A stretch of 64,000 nucleotides of DNA from Rheinheimera baltica DSM 14885 (GCF_000425345.1 NZ_AUDG01000007.1:62001-126000); one strand, 5' to 3'; positions 19,543 through 29,861 are shown, numbered from the stretch's first letter. Numbers and translations: made by a program. Notes: generated by a model from the sequence alone, not told the origin.

Positions 19543-21369
19543 TCACTCATTTCTGTATGGGTTAGCCGGATAGTAACATACCGGTTGCTGGGCCTGATGA
19601 CTAAAAAAGCGCGTGTCTTTATAAGGTAACTTCATAAAGCCCCCCACACCTTCACCACTTATCAAAGATACCTTTGATAAAATACTTTGCAACAGCCTGT
19701 TAAACTCTGCCTCTGCTTTGGGATCTAACAAACGATAGTAACTATGAATTTTCATATAAAGATTGGTAACTTCAAAAATAATACAGCCGGTATGCCGAAT
19801 TAAATTTAATCGGGCTATGTCATCCATAATGGCATCAGGTAACACTAACTGTTCGTCCGGATCTTTGCCATCTTCAAAATAAGAGTGTTGTTTACTGGCA
19901 TCCTCACCACTAAGTACCGGGGCCAGTTGATAAGGGATCATAGCGTCTGGTGGCGCTAAAAATGGAGTTGAAGTGGTGGTTCGACTAATATGGATGGTAT
20001 TACGTGCATTGAATAAACACGCTTTGAAAATACCGACCTTTGCAATGGCTCGAGCCAACGTCACGACATTATTGACGCTAAGCGCGAAAGATGACGCTAA
20101 ACTCGCATCATATAAATTTAAACTTGAATCAATATAGACCCCACTCGCTTGCCAATGAATAGCTAACCCACCAACAACCGGATAACGTGCCAGGCGGCTA
20201 ACTGCAGCAACAAAGGCTTTTTCTGTTTCCCCCATGCCCTCGAGATAATTTTTATAGTAACGCTCCAGCTGAACATCATCGACATAGGCTATACCGTCCT
20301 GCTCGCTGTGCTCACGCAAAAACGACTTACGTGAAGAGTACACTACGGTATCCAGTTCTCTTGCTTGCGGGCTCACCCATACCGGCAATAACGCCTCATC
20401 ATCAAACAGCTGGCGTTCCGGTAGCACTAAATGCGTTAGCCTTGGCATCTGCTGCATAAAGAAATCGCCCGCTTGGCTACGAAGCTGAGCGTCGTCTGAT
20501 AACATGCTGTCCAGCAACGTGGCAAACTCTACCGGCAAGCCCAAACTACGTGCCGGAATGGCTTTAAAGCCAAAGCGGCACGACTGTCCAGATGCCAAAG
20601 CATATAAAGTACTTGCCACGCCCTGTTCGTCAAAACGCGGGCTGGATAGCGCCCCGGCACGCTGATCGGCGCCGATAAAGTAAACATCGCCCATACGGGC
20701 GTTTGAACTTTGTAAGTCGGCTGACATTAGCTGCATCACATTATTTGACAAATATTGCCCCTGGGCATCCACCTGCGCAAATACCGATGAGCCCCAATCA
20801 ATAAGACTGATGCGTCCGGTTTGCTCATCAAACACCAGATTTGACGGCTTAATATCACCATGGACGATGGGCTGAAGCGCACCATCTTTATAGTAACTAC
20901 GCAGTGCCAGTAGTACATCGGCCAGCTGGCCAGCAATATCAACAACCAGCCGCGCGCTCAGGCGGCCATGCTGCAAGCTATAGCGCTCTAAATCAATGCC
21001 TTTACCGCGCTGCATCATTAAAATGCCTTGCTTTTTCACCACCTGATAGGTGATATAGCGCGGCACATTAGGGTGGTGAACCTGTGATAGCATATAGGCT
21101 TCTTCAGCCAACCGTTCCTGAATATGCTGAGGCAAATTAATACGGGAAAATTTAAATACACAGGCTTGAGCGCTGTTATCAAGCCCGGCAAAAGCAAAGC
21201 CATAAGCCCCCTTGCCAATAAGGGAAATATCTTTGTAACCTAACTTTTCCAGCTCTGAAATACACAATGCCACCCAGTCTTTAAGTTTTTTTGCATCATT
21301 GGCGTTAAGCAGATAAATAGACTGCTCTTCCGGGATATAAAAATTACGTAGCTGGTTTTTATATTGCAT
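19543..21369 (-). CDS. Serine/threonine protein kinase-like protein with long C-terminal region
   Basis: 608 residues. The N-terminal half is a eukaryotic-type kinase domain: glycine loop GKGAYGFAF (52-60), ATP lysine K73 in CVFKFSR, helix C glutamate near 90, catalytic loop HGDIKPSN (170-177; HGD instead of HRD) and DWG (191-193; instead of DFG). All residues needed for catalysis (K73, D172, K174, N177, D191) are present, so it may be active. The C-terminal ~280 residues match nothing I recognise. No membrane segment. It lies 15 nt downstream of a Ycf46-like AAA+ ATPase gene and is surely in its operon. Substrate unknown; a dedicated partner of the ATPase is the simplest inference. Confidence 0.82.
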   Translation of the reverse strand: MQYKNQLRNFYIPEEQSIYLLNANDAKKLKDWVALCISELEKLGYKDISLIGKGAYGFAFAGLDNSAQACVFKFSRINLPQHIQERLAEEAYMLSQVHHPNVPRYITYQVVKKQGILMMQRGKGIDLERYSLQHGRLSARLVVDIAGQLADVLLALRSYYKDGALQPIVHGDIKPSNLVFDEQTGRISLIDWGSSVFAQVDAQGQYLSNNVMQLMSADLQSSNARMGDVYFIGADQRAGALSSPRFDEQGVASTLYALASGQSCRFGFKAIPARSLGLPVEFATLLDSMLSDDAQLRSQAGDFFMQQMPRLTHLVLPERQLFDDEALLPVWVSPQARELDTVVYSSRKSFLREHSEQDGIAYVDDVQLERYYKNYLEGMGETEKAFVAAVSRLARYPVVGGLAIHWQASGVYIDSSLNLYDASLASSFALSVNNVVTLARAIAKVGIFKACLFNARNTIHISRTTTSTPFLAPPDAMIPYQLAPVLSGEDASKQHSYFEDGKDPDEQLVLPDAIMDDIARLNLIRHTGCIIFEVTNLYMKIHSYYRLLDPKAEAEFNRLLQSILSKVSLISGEGVGGFMKLPYKDTRFFSHQAQQPVCYYPANPYRNE

Positions 21370-21384
21370 TACCCATGCCTTAAT

Positions 21385-22845
21385 TTACGCTTTAACACAG
21401 CGTTCAAGCGCCCAGTGACGAAGTGCATTAACCTGTTCCGCCATAACCACAGACAAGGGTTGCGTAGCGGTCAGCTCCGCCGTTAAATGGCTAAGCGCAA
21501 ATGACACCTGTTCAGCTCTGGCACGAAAACTGGCACCGACAACAGCTTGCTCCAGCTCTGCACCAGAAAAACCTCGACACAGCGCCAATGCAGTGTTTAG
21601 GTCATTCTCAGCCAGCAATAAATTACGTTTTGATAAATGTAGGTTTAGCAGTTGTAAGCACTCAGTTTCTGTCGGCAAATCAACGAAAAATATCTCATCA
21701 AAGCGACCTTTCCTAAGCAGTTCCGGTGCCAGTTCATGAATATTATTTGCTGTTGCCACTAAAAACACCTGAGACTTACGCTCGGACAACCAGGTTAAAA
21801 AGCTACCCAGTAAGCGCCGCGACACACCACCGTCGTTATCACCTGCCGCCAGCCCTTTTTCAATCTCGTCAATCCACAGTACACACGGCGACATCGCATC
21901 GGCCAGCGCTAACGCCTGACTGAGATTTTTCTCAGTCTCGCCTATATACTTGTTGTAAAGCGCAGCCATATCAAGGCGAAGCAGCGGCAAACTCCAGCTG
22001 CCGGCGATCGCCTTGGCCGCCAAACTTTTTCCCGTACCCTGTACACCGGTTAACAACAAACCTTTGGGGGTATCGGCCTGTTGCTCGATAAACGCCCGCT
22101 GCCGCTGAGCTATCCAGTGTTTAAGGTTAGCCAGACCAATAACATTGCTAAAATTGCCGCTATCAAACACCTGCGACAATACACCATCGGTTTGCAACAG
22201 GCTGAACTTAGCACGGTTAATGCGCGGAATATCATCAGCCGTTATCGCGCCATCATCAGCAATGGCTTTGTAAGCCAATCGTTTTACCTCAGCAAAAGTT
22301 AGACCGCGTAAATTTTGTACCAGTAAGCTAACCTGCTCCGGTGGCAAATCTACAAGATGACCTTGTTTACTTGCATAGCTATCAGCCATTTCATGCACTA
22401 ACTGCCGAATTTGTTGATCTGATGGCAGGCTAAGTTCAAAACGGTAACACAGCCGTGCTAGCTCGGGTGGCACCTCAATAGCATGACTAAGTAAAATAAG
22501 GGTATGGCCTAGCTGTTCATGCGTTTGTGCTATCTCTTTTATATAACGCACATGCTTGGGTTCGGCTAAAAACGGGTGGAAATCGCACAAAACGAAAATA
22601 CCCGGATTACGCGTAGCTTTTATTTGCGCTAATAAATTAGTCGCATCGGCATTAAACGCCTGCGCAGTATGGTCGCCATCTAGCCGATGTAAGCCCTCGG
22701 TAATGCTCCACTTGAACACAGGCCGCATTAAATTTATTGCCAACCGCTTTATCAGTAGCAGCGCCCGTGGCTCTTCGTAACTCTCAATTACAATAAGCGG
22801 GCTGTGCGCCTGCACCAGTACGCGTAAATCTTCTAATTCGTGCAT
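21385..22845 (-). CDS. AAA+ ATPase of the Ycf46-like family
   Basis: 486 residues, cytosolic. The N-terminal ~220 residues form a degenerate NTPase-like region (LRVLVQAHSPLIVIESYEEP, GIFVLCDFHPFL) without a Walker A motif, as in cyanobacterial and plastid Ycf46. The second half is a complete AAA+ module: Walker A GVQGTGKS (267-274), pore-like segment YNKYIGETEKN, Walker B VLWIDEIEK (322-330), sensor 1 ATANN, and an arginine-finger region LRKGRFDEIFF. Family members are poorly characterised. The kinase-like gene follows after 15 nt; the bkd operon upstream ends in a strong terminator, so these two genes form their own unit. Confidence 0.85.
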   Translation of the reverse strand: MHELEDLRVLVQAHSPLIVIESYEEPRALLLIKRLAINLMRPVFKWSITEGLHRLDGDHTAQAFNADATNLLAQIKATRNPGIFVLCDFHPFLAEPKHVRYIKEIAQTHEQLGHTLILLSHAIEVPPELARLCYRFELSLPSDQQIRQLVHEMADSYASKQGHLVDLPPEQVSLLVQNLRGLTFAEVKRLAYKAIADDGAITADDIPRINRAKFSLLQTDGVLSQVFDSGNFSNVIGLANLKHWIAQRQRAFIEQQADTPKGLLLTGVQGTGKSLAAKAIAGSWSLPLLRLDMAALYNKYIGETEKNLSQALALADAMSPCVLWIDEIEKGLAAGDNDGGVSRRLLGSFLTWLSERKSQVFLVATANNIHELAPELLRKGRFDEIFFVDLPTETECLQLLNLHLSKRNLLLAENDLNTALALCRGFSGAELEQAVVGASFRARAEQVSFALSHLTAELTATQPLSVVMAEQVNALRHWALERCVKA

Positions 22846-22864
22846 CTATTGTCCTTAACGCAAT

Positions 22865-22894
22865 AAAAAAACCCACTTTGTTACAGTGGGTTTT
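22865..22894 (-). terminator. Terminator of the bkd operon
   Basis: 10-bp stem AAAACCCACT / AGTGGGTTTT with a 7-nt loop and a run of seven Ts on the minus strand, after the stop of bkdB. Confidence 0.88.
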
Positions 22895-22929
22895 ATCAGA
22901 AAGCCAGCAGCCTGCCAAGCGTAACGCGT

Positions 22930-24525
22930 TTAGCGCATTGCCATTAGCATCGTGGCTGGCTGCTCCAAATATTGTTTCCACAAATTGGTGAAACGCGCAA
23001 TGGTGCCACCATCAATTACTCGGTGATCGCCAGACCAGCTTACTTGCATCAGCTGACGAGCTTCAACTTCACCTTTGGCATTAAAACGTGGCAGCGTTTG
23101 TACTTTACCCAGCGCGACTATCGCTACTTCTGGCTTGTTAATAATCGGCGTTGCTACCGTGCCGCCCAGCGCACCAATATTTGAAATACTGATGGTACCG
23201 CCTTTTAAATCGGCTGGGCTAACACGGCCTTCACGAGCAAGATCGGTTAAGCGTGTCAGCGCCTGCGCAATATCAATAACAGACTGATGCTGACAGCCTT
23301 TAATGTTGGGTACCAGCAAGCCTACTTTTGAATCGACAGCGATGCCAATATTGTGATCGTCAAAATAAGTCAGCTCAGTACAGTCTGCATTCACTTGCGT
23401 ATTCATAATAGGGAATTGATTAATCGCCAGTGACAATGCCTTAATAAAAAACGGCATCATGGTGAGCTTAACACCCTGCTTGGCATACTGATCTTTTAAA
23501 CTGGCGCGCAGTGAAATTAAGTCAGTTAAATCAATCTCTTCACAATAGGTAAAATGCGGAATGGTTGATACCGACTCCATCATCTGCCGTGCCATTACCG
23601 CTTTAATGCCCTTAATAGGCTCAACACGGCGGCCACCAGCTACCGCTGTAGCTTTAACAGCTGGAGATGCGACAGAACCAGCTGGCACATTACTTTTCAC
23701 ACTACCGCCTTGTGCAAAGGCTTTTACATCGTATTTATACACCCGGCCTTTATCGCCACTGCCAGGCACTTTGGCTAAATCGATATTCAGCTCACGTGCT
23801 AAACGCCTTACCGCTGGGCTGGCTAATGCCTTACCCTGCGCCGCCGCAGTGCTGTGAGTTGCAGATTGCGTTGCCGTTTGCTGCGCTGAACCCGAACTAG
23901 TCTGTTGTGAACTGGCTTGGATTACTGGCGCCAGTGCCGCGGTTGCCTGTTTTGTTGTACCCGCATGCGACATGGCAAATAATGGTTGATGCACTTTGGC
24001 AATTTCGCCTTTAGCATAATAAAGCTTGGTGACTTTACCGGAATACTTAGCTGGAATTTGTACCAGCGCTTTGTCAGTCATGACATCGCATACCGGCTGA
24101 TCTTCAACAATCTCGTCGCCTTCGGCCACAAGCCAGTCAACAATTTCGCATTCAACAATACCTTCACCAATGTCCGGTAAAATAAAGTCTTCAGTTTCGT
24201 TGTTCGCTGTCGCTGCAGATGCGGTGTTAACGGCTGCTGGCTGCGTCTTTGTAACCGCAGCGGGCTCCGATGCCGCGTTGCTATCGCCAGTCAGCTGCAT
24301 TTCAAACAACGGCGCATGCACTTTGGCAATTTCGCCTTTGGCGTAATATAGCTTGGACACCACACCGTCGTGCACAGCGGGTATTTGTACCAACGCTTTG
24401 TCGGTCATTACGTCGCAAACCGGCTGGTCCTCGACAATGGTATCGCCTTCTGCTACTAACCAGTCGACAATTTCACATTCAACAATACCTTCACCGATAT
24501 CCGGCAGAATAAAATCTTTTTTCAT
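22930..24525 (-). CDS. bkdB: Branched-chain 2-oxoacid dehydrogenase E2, dihydrolipoyl acyltransferase
   Basis: 531 residues. Two lipoyl domains at about 4-75 and 113-184 carry the lipoylated lysines K43 and K152, each in MTDKALVQIP. They differ at only about eight of 72 positions. A peripheral-subunit-binding domain follows (ASPAVRRLARELNIDL, ~227-260), then the acyltransferase core ending with the catalytic SWSGDHRVIDGG. Transfers the acyl group from E1 to CoA. The motif DIGEGIVECEI and the adjoining E1 genes point to the branched-chain rather than pyruvate complex. Two lipoyl domains is more than the single one usual in branched-chain E2. The E3 gene is not in the window. Confidence 0.92.
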   Translation of the reverse strand: MKKDFILPDIGEGIVECEIVDWLVAEGDTIVEDQPVCDVMTDKALVQIPAVHDGVVSKLYYAKGEIAKVHAPLFEMQLTGDSNAASEPAAVTKTQPAAVNTASAATANNETEDFILPDIGEGIVECEIVDWLVAEGDEIVEDQPVCDVMTDKALVQIPAKYSGKVTKLYYAKGEIAKVHQPLFAMSHAGTTKQATAALAPVIQASSQQTSSGSAQQTATQSATHSTAAAQGKALASPAVRRLARELNIDLAKVPGSGDKGRVYKYDVKAFAQGGSVKSNVPAGSVASPAVKATAVAGGRRVEPIKGIKAVMARQMMESVSTIPHFTYCEEIDLTDLISLRASLKDQYAKQGVKLTMMPFFIKALSLAINQFPIMNTQVNADCTELTYFDDHNIGIAVDSKVGLLVPNIKGCQHQSVIDIAQALTRLTDLAREGRVSPADLKGGTISISNIGALGGTVATPIINKPEVAIVALGKVQTLPRFNAKGEVEARQLMQVSWSGDHRVIDGGTIARFTNLWKQYLEQPATMLMAMR

Positions 24526-24536
24526 TGCTGCCTCCG

Positions 24537-25514
24537 TTAGAAATTGACCGAGCGCTTAATGGCTTCGTAGGTTTTTAAATGATCTGCCACGTACTCTTTT
24601 TCCAGCGCCAGCGGGTATGGTGTATCCATACCACATACACGCTCAATTGGGCTTTCCAGATACAAGAAGCAAGTTTGCTGAATGGTGGCTGCAATTTCAC
24701 CGGCAAAGCCACCGGTTAACGGTGCTTCATGGTTTATCACTAAACGGCCGGTTTTCTTAACCGAGGCGGCTACGGTATCAGCATCCCAAGGCAGTATGCT
24801 GCGAAGGTCAATCACCTCACAAGAAATACCGTCTTTCTCTGCCATTTCCACTGCTTTTTGTACAATTTCCATCTGCGCACCCCAGGCAAGTACAGTAACA
24901 TCTTTACCCTGCTGTGTTACCTCAGCTTTGCCAAGTTCAATCTCGTAATACTCTTCTGGCACTTCGCCAGTCGATGCGCGGTACAGCTTTTTCGGTTCAA
25001 AGAAAATAACCGGATCCTGGCTGGCGATAGAAGCCAATAACAAGCCTTTTGCCTGATACGGGTCACGCGGAATAACGACTTTCAAACCTGGGGTGTGAGC
25101 AAAATAGGCTTCTGGCGACTGACTGTGATAATGACCACCGGCAATACCGCCGCCGTAAGGAGTTCTGAAAACCAAGCCACCTACATTAAACTCGTTGCCT
25201 GAGCGATAGCGAAACTTCGCCGTTTCATTCACAATTTGGTCAAACGCTGGGAAGATATAATCGGCGAACTGAATTTCAGCCACCGGTTTCATGCCCTGTG
25301 CTGCCATACCATTGGCAAAACCGGCAATGCCTTGCTCAGTGAGTGGCGTATTAAAGCAGCGCGCCTTACCGTATTTTTCCTGCAATTTACTTGTAGCCCG
25401 AAACACGCCACCAAAATGGCCCACGTCTTCACCAAAACACACTACACTGTCGTCTTTGGCCATTGCCAAATCAAGCGCATTATTAATGGCCTGCAACATA
25501 TTCATTTTTGCCAT
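24537..25514 (-). CDS. bkdA2: Branched-chain 2-oxoacid dehydrogenase E1 beta subunit
   Basis: 325 residues, transketolase-like pyrimidine-binding fold ([13 protein letters not shown] near the start with the cofactor-binding glutamate) and C-terminal transketolase domain ([20 protein letters not shown]). Forms the thiamine diphosphate E1 heterotetramer with the alpha subunit. Its ATG overlaps the stop of the alpha gene (TAATG), and bkdB begins 11 nt after its stop with a strong GGAGG site. Confidence 0.95.
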   Translation of the reverse strand: MAKMNMLQAINNALDLAMAKDDSVVCFGEDVGHFGGVFRATSKLQEKYGKARCFNTPLTEQGIAGFANGMAAQGMKPVAEIQFADYIFPAFDQIVNETAKFRYRSGNEFNVGGLVFRTPYGGGIAGGHYHSQSPEAYFAHTPGLKVVIPRDPYQAKGLLLASIASQDPVIFFEPKKLYRASTGEVPEEYYEIELGKAEVTQQGKDVTVLAWGAQMEIVQKAVEMAEKDGISCEVIDLRSILPWDADTVAASVKKTGRLVINHEAPLTGGFAGEIAATIQQTCFLYLESPIERVCGMDTPYPLALEKEYVADHLKTYEAIKRSVNF

Positions 25515-26698
25515 TAGTCTAGTCTCCCCGCAGTCACCGGATACGCATCTGGATACTTACGAATATGCGCTTTTAATTCATCTAATTGTTGTTGTAATGC
25601 TGGAATTGGCTCGGCATAAACATCTGATATCAAATGTTCAATGCCCGGTTTGGCAACCTTTTCTGCTACTTTTAATGCATCTAAAATTTCTGTACGCAGT
25701 GCTTCAATAGTGGCTTTATCATCACTATCGTTAAGCCAGCCTTTTTCAATTAACCAAAGACGATAGCGGGAAATTGGATCGTTTTGCCGCCATTTTTCTT
25801 CTTCTTCTTTTGAACGATAACCACTTGGATCATCAGAAGATGAATGTGCACCTAAGCGGTAGGCCATAGACTCAATGAGCACTGGTTCATTGTGCTCAAT
25901 CGCGTGCTGACGAGCCATCTGTGTAGCTTTGTATACGGCCAATATGTCCGCACCATCAACTCGCAATGATTTCATACCATAACCCACGGCACGACAAGCA
26001 ATACCATCGCCAACAAACTGCTCATTCGCCGGCGTTGAGATGGCATAGCCATTATTACGACAAAAGAAAATAACAGGCGTTTTGTGCACAGCAGCCATAT
26101 TTAAACCGGCATGAAAGTCACCTTCAGACGCGGCCCCCTCACCAAAGTAACAAATGGTAGTGTTTTTTAAACCACGCAGCTTTTGCGCATAGGCATAGCC
26201 ACTTGCCTGAGGGATCTGTGTTCCCAGCGGCGAAGAAATGGTCATGTAGTAAATATCTTTACTGCCGTAGTGCACCGGCATCTGCCGACCTTTGCCTAAA
26301 TCTTTTTCATTCGAGAACAGCTGGTTCATAAATTGTTCTAATGTAAAACCACGATAACGCAACGCCCCCTGTTCACGATACTGCGCCATGATCATGTCTT
26401 TATCATCCAAAGCAGCAGCACTTCCGACAGTAGCCGCTTCTTCACCTAAACATTGCATATAAAAGCTGATACGACCTTGGCGCTGTGCCGCCAACATGCG
26501 CTCATCTAACACACGGGTAAATACCATGGTGTCATACATTTTAAGCGCAGTAACTTTGTCCAGCTCGGGGGCCGAAGCGCCCTCATACAGGCTACCGTCA
26601 TCCCGCAGAATACGAAGTGTTGGAATTTTTAACGCATCACCGGCAGTAAATTCTGCAGTGTGCACCGAGGTAATGGTGGCGTTATTAGGGTTTGTCAT
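25514..26698 (-). CDS. bkdA1: Branched-chain 2-oxoacid dehydrogenase E1 alpha subunit
   Basis: Oxidative decarboxylation of the 2-oxoacids of Leu, Ile and Val. The thiamine diphosphate motif is visible as [19 protein letters not shown] ... [10 protein letters not shown], and the phosphorylation-loop region [14 protein letters not shown] is of the branched-chain type. The ATG at 26698 has an AAGAGA site at the right distance; the frame is open up to 26749 but that extension looks non-coding. First gene of bkdA1-A2-B. A LiuR-like operator lies about 165 nt upstream. Confidence 0.95.
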   Translation of the reverse strand: MTNPNNATITSVHTAEFTAGDALKIPTLRILRDDGSLYEGASAPELDKVTALKMYDTMVFTRVLDERMLAAQRQGRISFYMQCLGEEAATVGSAAALDDKDMIMAQYREQGALRYRGFTLEQFMNQLFSNEKDLGKGRQMPVHYGSKDIYYMTISSPLGTQIPQASGYAYAQKLRGLKNTTICYFGEGAASEGDFHAGLNMAAVHKTPVIFFCRNNGYAISTPANEQFVGDGIACRAVGYGMKSLRVDGADILAVYKATQMARQHAIEHNEPVLIESMAYRLGAHSSSDDPSGYRSKEEEEKWRQNDPISRYRLWLIEKGWLNDSDDKATIEALRTEILDALKVAEKVAKPGIEHLISDVYAEPIPALQQQLDELKAHIRKYPDAYPVTAGRLD

Positions 26699-26861
26699 AG
26701 AATGTCTCTTGTTTGTTATACGTGATAGACATGTGGTTAGCCACGCCAAAACAGCCTTGGCGCTGTTCTGACTGACTTTATTATAGCGGCGTTTACCGCT
26801 TTCCCCGTTTTACGTAGCACTATGGATACGCCGGTTTATTCTATTTATTGTCGGCGGCAAC

Positions 26862-26877
26862 TTTACCTTTACGTAAA
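26862..26877. promoter_or_regulatory. LiuR-like operator upstream of bkdA1
   Basis: TTTACCTTTACGTAAA matches 14 of 16 positions of the palindrome TTTACGTTAACGTAAA that I recall for LiuR, the MerR-type regulator of branched-chain amino acid degradation in gammaproteobacteria. It lies in the 280-bp gap between astE and bkdA1, where no gene is seen. A second TTTACGTA half site is at about 26808. Confidence 0.55.
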
Positions 26878-26978
26878 CTGCATTGCAACCAAGTGTCGGT
26901 AACGTGCTCATTGCGACCAGTTAAGACTGTCAGCTTAAATTTACTATTTAAGATAAATAACAGGTCACAATTGGTTTC

Positions 26979-28040
26979 TTAAACGACATTACCAGCAACC
27001 GTTGTTGGCACCACCATTAACATTGCCCGCTGACCTTTAGCTACTTTTGCATTAGGAAAAATCAGGGCTTCACCTGGCTGCTCTACCCGGTATTCCAATT
27101 CGCCATCTGACGCTAATAGTGTGCCAACCGGATAACTCGTAAAGTTTTCTACATCATCCGCAAAGTGCAGTTTAAACGCTTCGGTTTGCTTATTAATCGC
27201 GCGATACACCTGATATAACTGAAACTGATGCTCATCAAAGGCGACAGTTTGTACCGTATCGTGACTAATTAACTGGCGTAGCGCCGTGCAGACTTTAGTA
27301 AAGCGAGTCATATCGTTTTGCCCAAACGGTTTTACTTTGCCAAGCTCAATAGTGAAGGCATCTGCGCCATGTGTATTAGACGCAAAATAACTAAACGTTG
27401 TCGCTGGGGTTTGCATCAACAATACCGTCGTAACATCGCAAGCCTGTAGAAATTCAAATTGGGCTTTTCGCCACGGCTTTTCGTGTAAAAAGGGATATAC
27501 AGCAAACTTTTCAAAACGGGAGCCACGAATAGCCGTGTGTAAATCATACAAATAACGGTTACGCGGCACTAAATCAGTTACGCGTGACGAGCTATAGAAC
27601 TGTCCAACATAACCCTCTAGTTTTTTCGCCCTTTCGCGTTCAGCGCTAGGCGCCACAGCAGTATCGTTATGCTGCCCTGAAAATAAACGATTAAGGTTTT
27701 CTTCGATTTCACGCTTAGACGCATTAATCGCTGGAGGGTTGCCGAACAACACCAGCAAGCGATGTTTTAGTGTAATCTGACCGGTTAACACCTGCTGTAC
27801 TATGTCTGCGCTAATTTCTATTGGCGCAGTTTCGTTACCATGAACACCGCACGACAATACAATATCCTGATGGGTTAGCTGTTTCGGTTCAAAACAAATA
27901 ACACCGGTATCCCAAATGCACACTATTGTGTCATCAGGTAAACTAAAGTTAAACGGTTCAAGGGCGTGAGGATTAGATAGCGTTAGCTTAAGAAAATCAC
28001 CATCTTGTTGAAGTTGTTCTAATAATGTTGGTTGTAACAT
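26979..28040 (-). CDS. astE: Succinylglutamate desuccinylase
   Basis: Zinc hydrolase of the AST arginine catabolic pathway, splitting N-succinylglutamate to succinate and glutamate. 353 residues; zinc ligands in CGVHGNETAP (His, Glu) and DLHTAIRGS (His), with the catalytic glutamate in FTIELGKV. The other ast genes are not in the window, so it stands apart from the astCADB genes. It has no close operon partner: 64 nt to the diguanylate cyclase upstream and 280 nt to bkdA1 downstream. Confidence 0.93.
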   Translation of the reverse strand: MLQPTLLEQLQQDGDFLKLTLSNPHALEPFNFSLPDDTIVCIWDTGVICFEPKQLTHQDIVLSCGVHGNETAPIEISADIVQQVLTGQITLKHRLLVLFGNPPAINASKREIEENLNRLFSGQHNDTAVAPSAERERAKKLEGYVGQFYSSSRVTDLVPRNRYLYDLHTAIRGSRFEKFAVYPFLHEKPWRKAQFEFLQACDVTTVLLMQTPATTFSYFASNTHGADAFTIELGKVKPFGQNDMTRFTKVCTALRQLISHDTVQTVAFDEHQFQLYQVYRAINKQTEAFKLHFADDVENFTSYPVGTLLASDGELEYRVEQPGEALIFPNAKVAKGQRAMLMVVPTTVAGNVV

Positions 28041-28104
28041 GCGCCAGCTCCCTGTTGTGAGTCTGGCACTAATTCTACCTTAGTACGAGGATGGACTAAA
28101 CGAT

Positions 28105-29850
28105 TTACTCTTGTTCTGGAGCAAAAGATACAACTTGATTTCGCCCTGCCTCTTTTGCGCGGTACATTGCGTTATCAGCATCAGCTAACAACTGCTTTAA
28201 CTGATAACCAGAGCTATCAGCACCGGTAACACCAAAACTGGCGGTAAGCGCAAATTCCGTTCCACTAACAGCTGTATCGATATTAGCAATCGCGTCTCGG
28301 CAAATTTCGGCTAACAATAATGCTTTATCCGTATGGCACCCAGGTAGTACAACAACGAATTCTTCACCGCCAATACGACCAAACACATCGTTGTTTCGCA
28401 TGAAATTCCGGCAGGTATTTACAACTTGTTGTAAGGTCCAGTCACCTATAGCATGACCGTAGGTATCGTTGATGTTTTTAAAAAAATCCAGGTCAAACAG
28501 AATAAGCGCAACAGGTTTAGCGTTACTTTCGCAATAATCTAAAGCAACCTGGGCCTGATTGTTAAAATGATAACGGTTGCTAATGCCTGTAAGGTGATCA
28601 TACTCGGCAATTCTTTTAAAGCGACGCCTGCCGGTAATGCCGCGATACGCCATTACAATAGCAAGTACAAGAACAGAGGCTAACACTAATACAAGAAGAC
28701 GGTTTTGCTTTGCTTCACTCTCAAAAACGTTTTTTTGCAGGTAGAGTAATTCGTTATCTTTATTTAACAACTCGATTCGTTGATTTTTTACTTCAATTTC
28801 GCTTTTCACCAGTTCATAAGAAAGCTGTTTATCAGCACGATCTTTATCTAATAAGTTAGCAATCTGCTTAAACACTTTATAGTACTCTAACGCTTGCTCA
28901 AAGTTTCCTTCATTAAAAGCAATCTTATAGGCAGTTTCATTTAAGTACATTCTGAGTTCTTGAGACTCATTTGAAGCAGATTTTTCGAATGCCAGCTTAA
29001 GATAGCGCTTTGCACTTATATAATCCTTACGCTCAAGGGCAATATTTGCATCGACGTTGTATACGCTTCCAACAAGAACTGGATAAGAACTGGCTAACGC
29101 CGACGCCCTAAATTGATCCATTAACGTGATCGCATCGTCAATTTGATTATTGTCTAAGTACGCTTTTGCCCACTGCGCATAGGCCAGATCTTGCCATAAT
29201 GTTTCGCCAACATCTTTGCAGCTATTAACAGCAGCTTGTGCATGTGTTGAAAGTTCATCTATTGATGAAAAATATAAATGTAATCTGAAATCAAGATAAT
29301 CAGCAAAACACGCCCTGTCTTCTTGCTGTGTAACTGCTCGTAATCGTTCGATATAAAACTGAGCTAAGTCTTTTTGCCGGGCATCAATATATAAATGCGC
29401 CATCGGTGCCAGAACTTGTCTAAGTGTATATGCATCATCAATTTCGTTAGCCGTTCTCAAAATGTCTTCGGCATACAAAAAGGCTTTTCTAAAATCTCGC
29501 TTTATTTGATAGGCATTAACCGCAAGCGCAGATAATCTGAATTTTAATGTCAAAGGCAAATCTTGTTGCAACATTTGCTCAATTTCATCAATAACGCTGG
29601 TATAGCCTTTCAGATAGACGTTACGAAACAAGTCTAAAAATTTGACGTAGTGTTGTTCTTTTACATTTAGCTCAGTATCTTTTACTAACCATTCGTCTAA
29701 CGAACTAGAGAATTGTTCAAAATTCTGAGTTTTAATTTTATCCAACTCGGTTAGCGCAGCCCAATTATCTGCGGATACCTGACAAGATATTAGTAAAAAA
29801 GCCGCAGCTAATATGCTGCGACTTTTCCTTAAATGCAGGGAATTAAACAC
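28105..29850 (-). CDS. Membrane diguanylate cyclase with TPR-like periplasmic sensor
   Basis: Makes cyclic di-GMP from GTP. 581 residues: signal peptide (cleavage near VSA-DNW), an all-helical TPR-like region at about 30-340, a coiled-coil around 345-385, a membrane helix at about 388-405 (LVLVLASVLVLAIVMAY), and a C-terminal GGDEF domain. The active-site motif is GGEEF in GRIGGEEFVVV, an active variant; no EAL domain. The start is a GTG at 29850, only 11 nt after the stop of the borosin-like precursor gene, with an AGG site in the gap, so it is most likely cotranscribed with that cluster. What it senses is unknown. Confidence 0.9.
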   Translation of the reverse strand: MFNSLHLRKSRSILAAAFLLISCQVSADNWAALTELDKIKTQNFEQFSSSLDEWLVKDTELNVKEQHYVKFLDLFRNVYLKGYTSVIDEIEQMLQQDLPLTLKFRLSALAVNAYQIKRDFRKAFLYAEDILRTANEIDDAYTLRQVLAPMAHLYIDARQKDLAQFYIERLRAVTQQEDRACFADYLDFRLHLYFSSIDELSTHAQAAVNSCKDVGETLWQDLAYAQWAKAYLDNNQIDDAITLMDQFRASALASSYPVLVGSVYNVDANIALERKDYISAKRYLKLAFEKSASNESQELRMYLNETAYKIAFNEGNFEQALEYYKVFKQIANLLDKDRADKQLSYELVKSEIEVKNQRIELLNKDNELLYLQKNVFESEAKQNRLLVLVLASVLVLAIVMAYRGITGRRRFKRIAEYDHLTGISNRYHFNNQAQVALDYCESNAKPVALILFDLDFFKNINDTYGHAIGDWTLQQVVNTCRNFMRNNDVFGRIGGEEFVVVLPGCHTDKALLLAEICRDAIANIDTAVSGTEFALTASFGVTGADSSGYQLKQLLADADNAMYRAKEAGRNQVVSFAPEQE

Positions 29851-29861
29851 GTTAAACCTAC

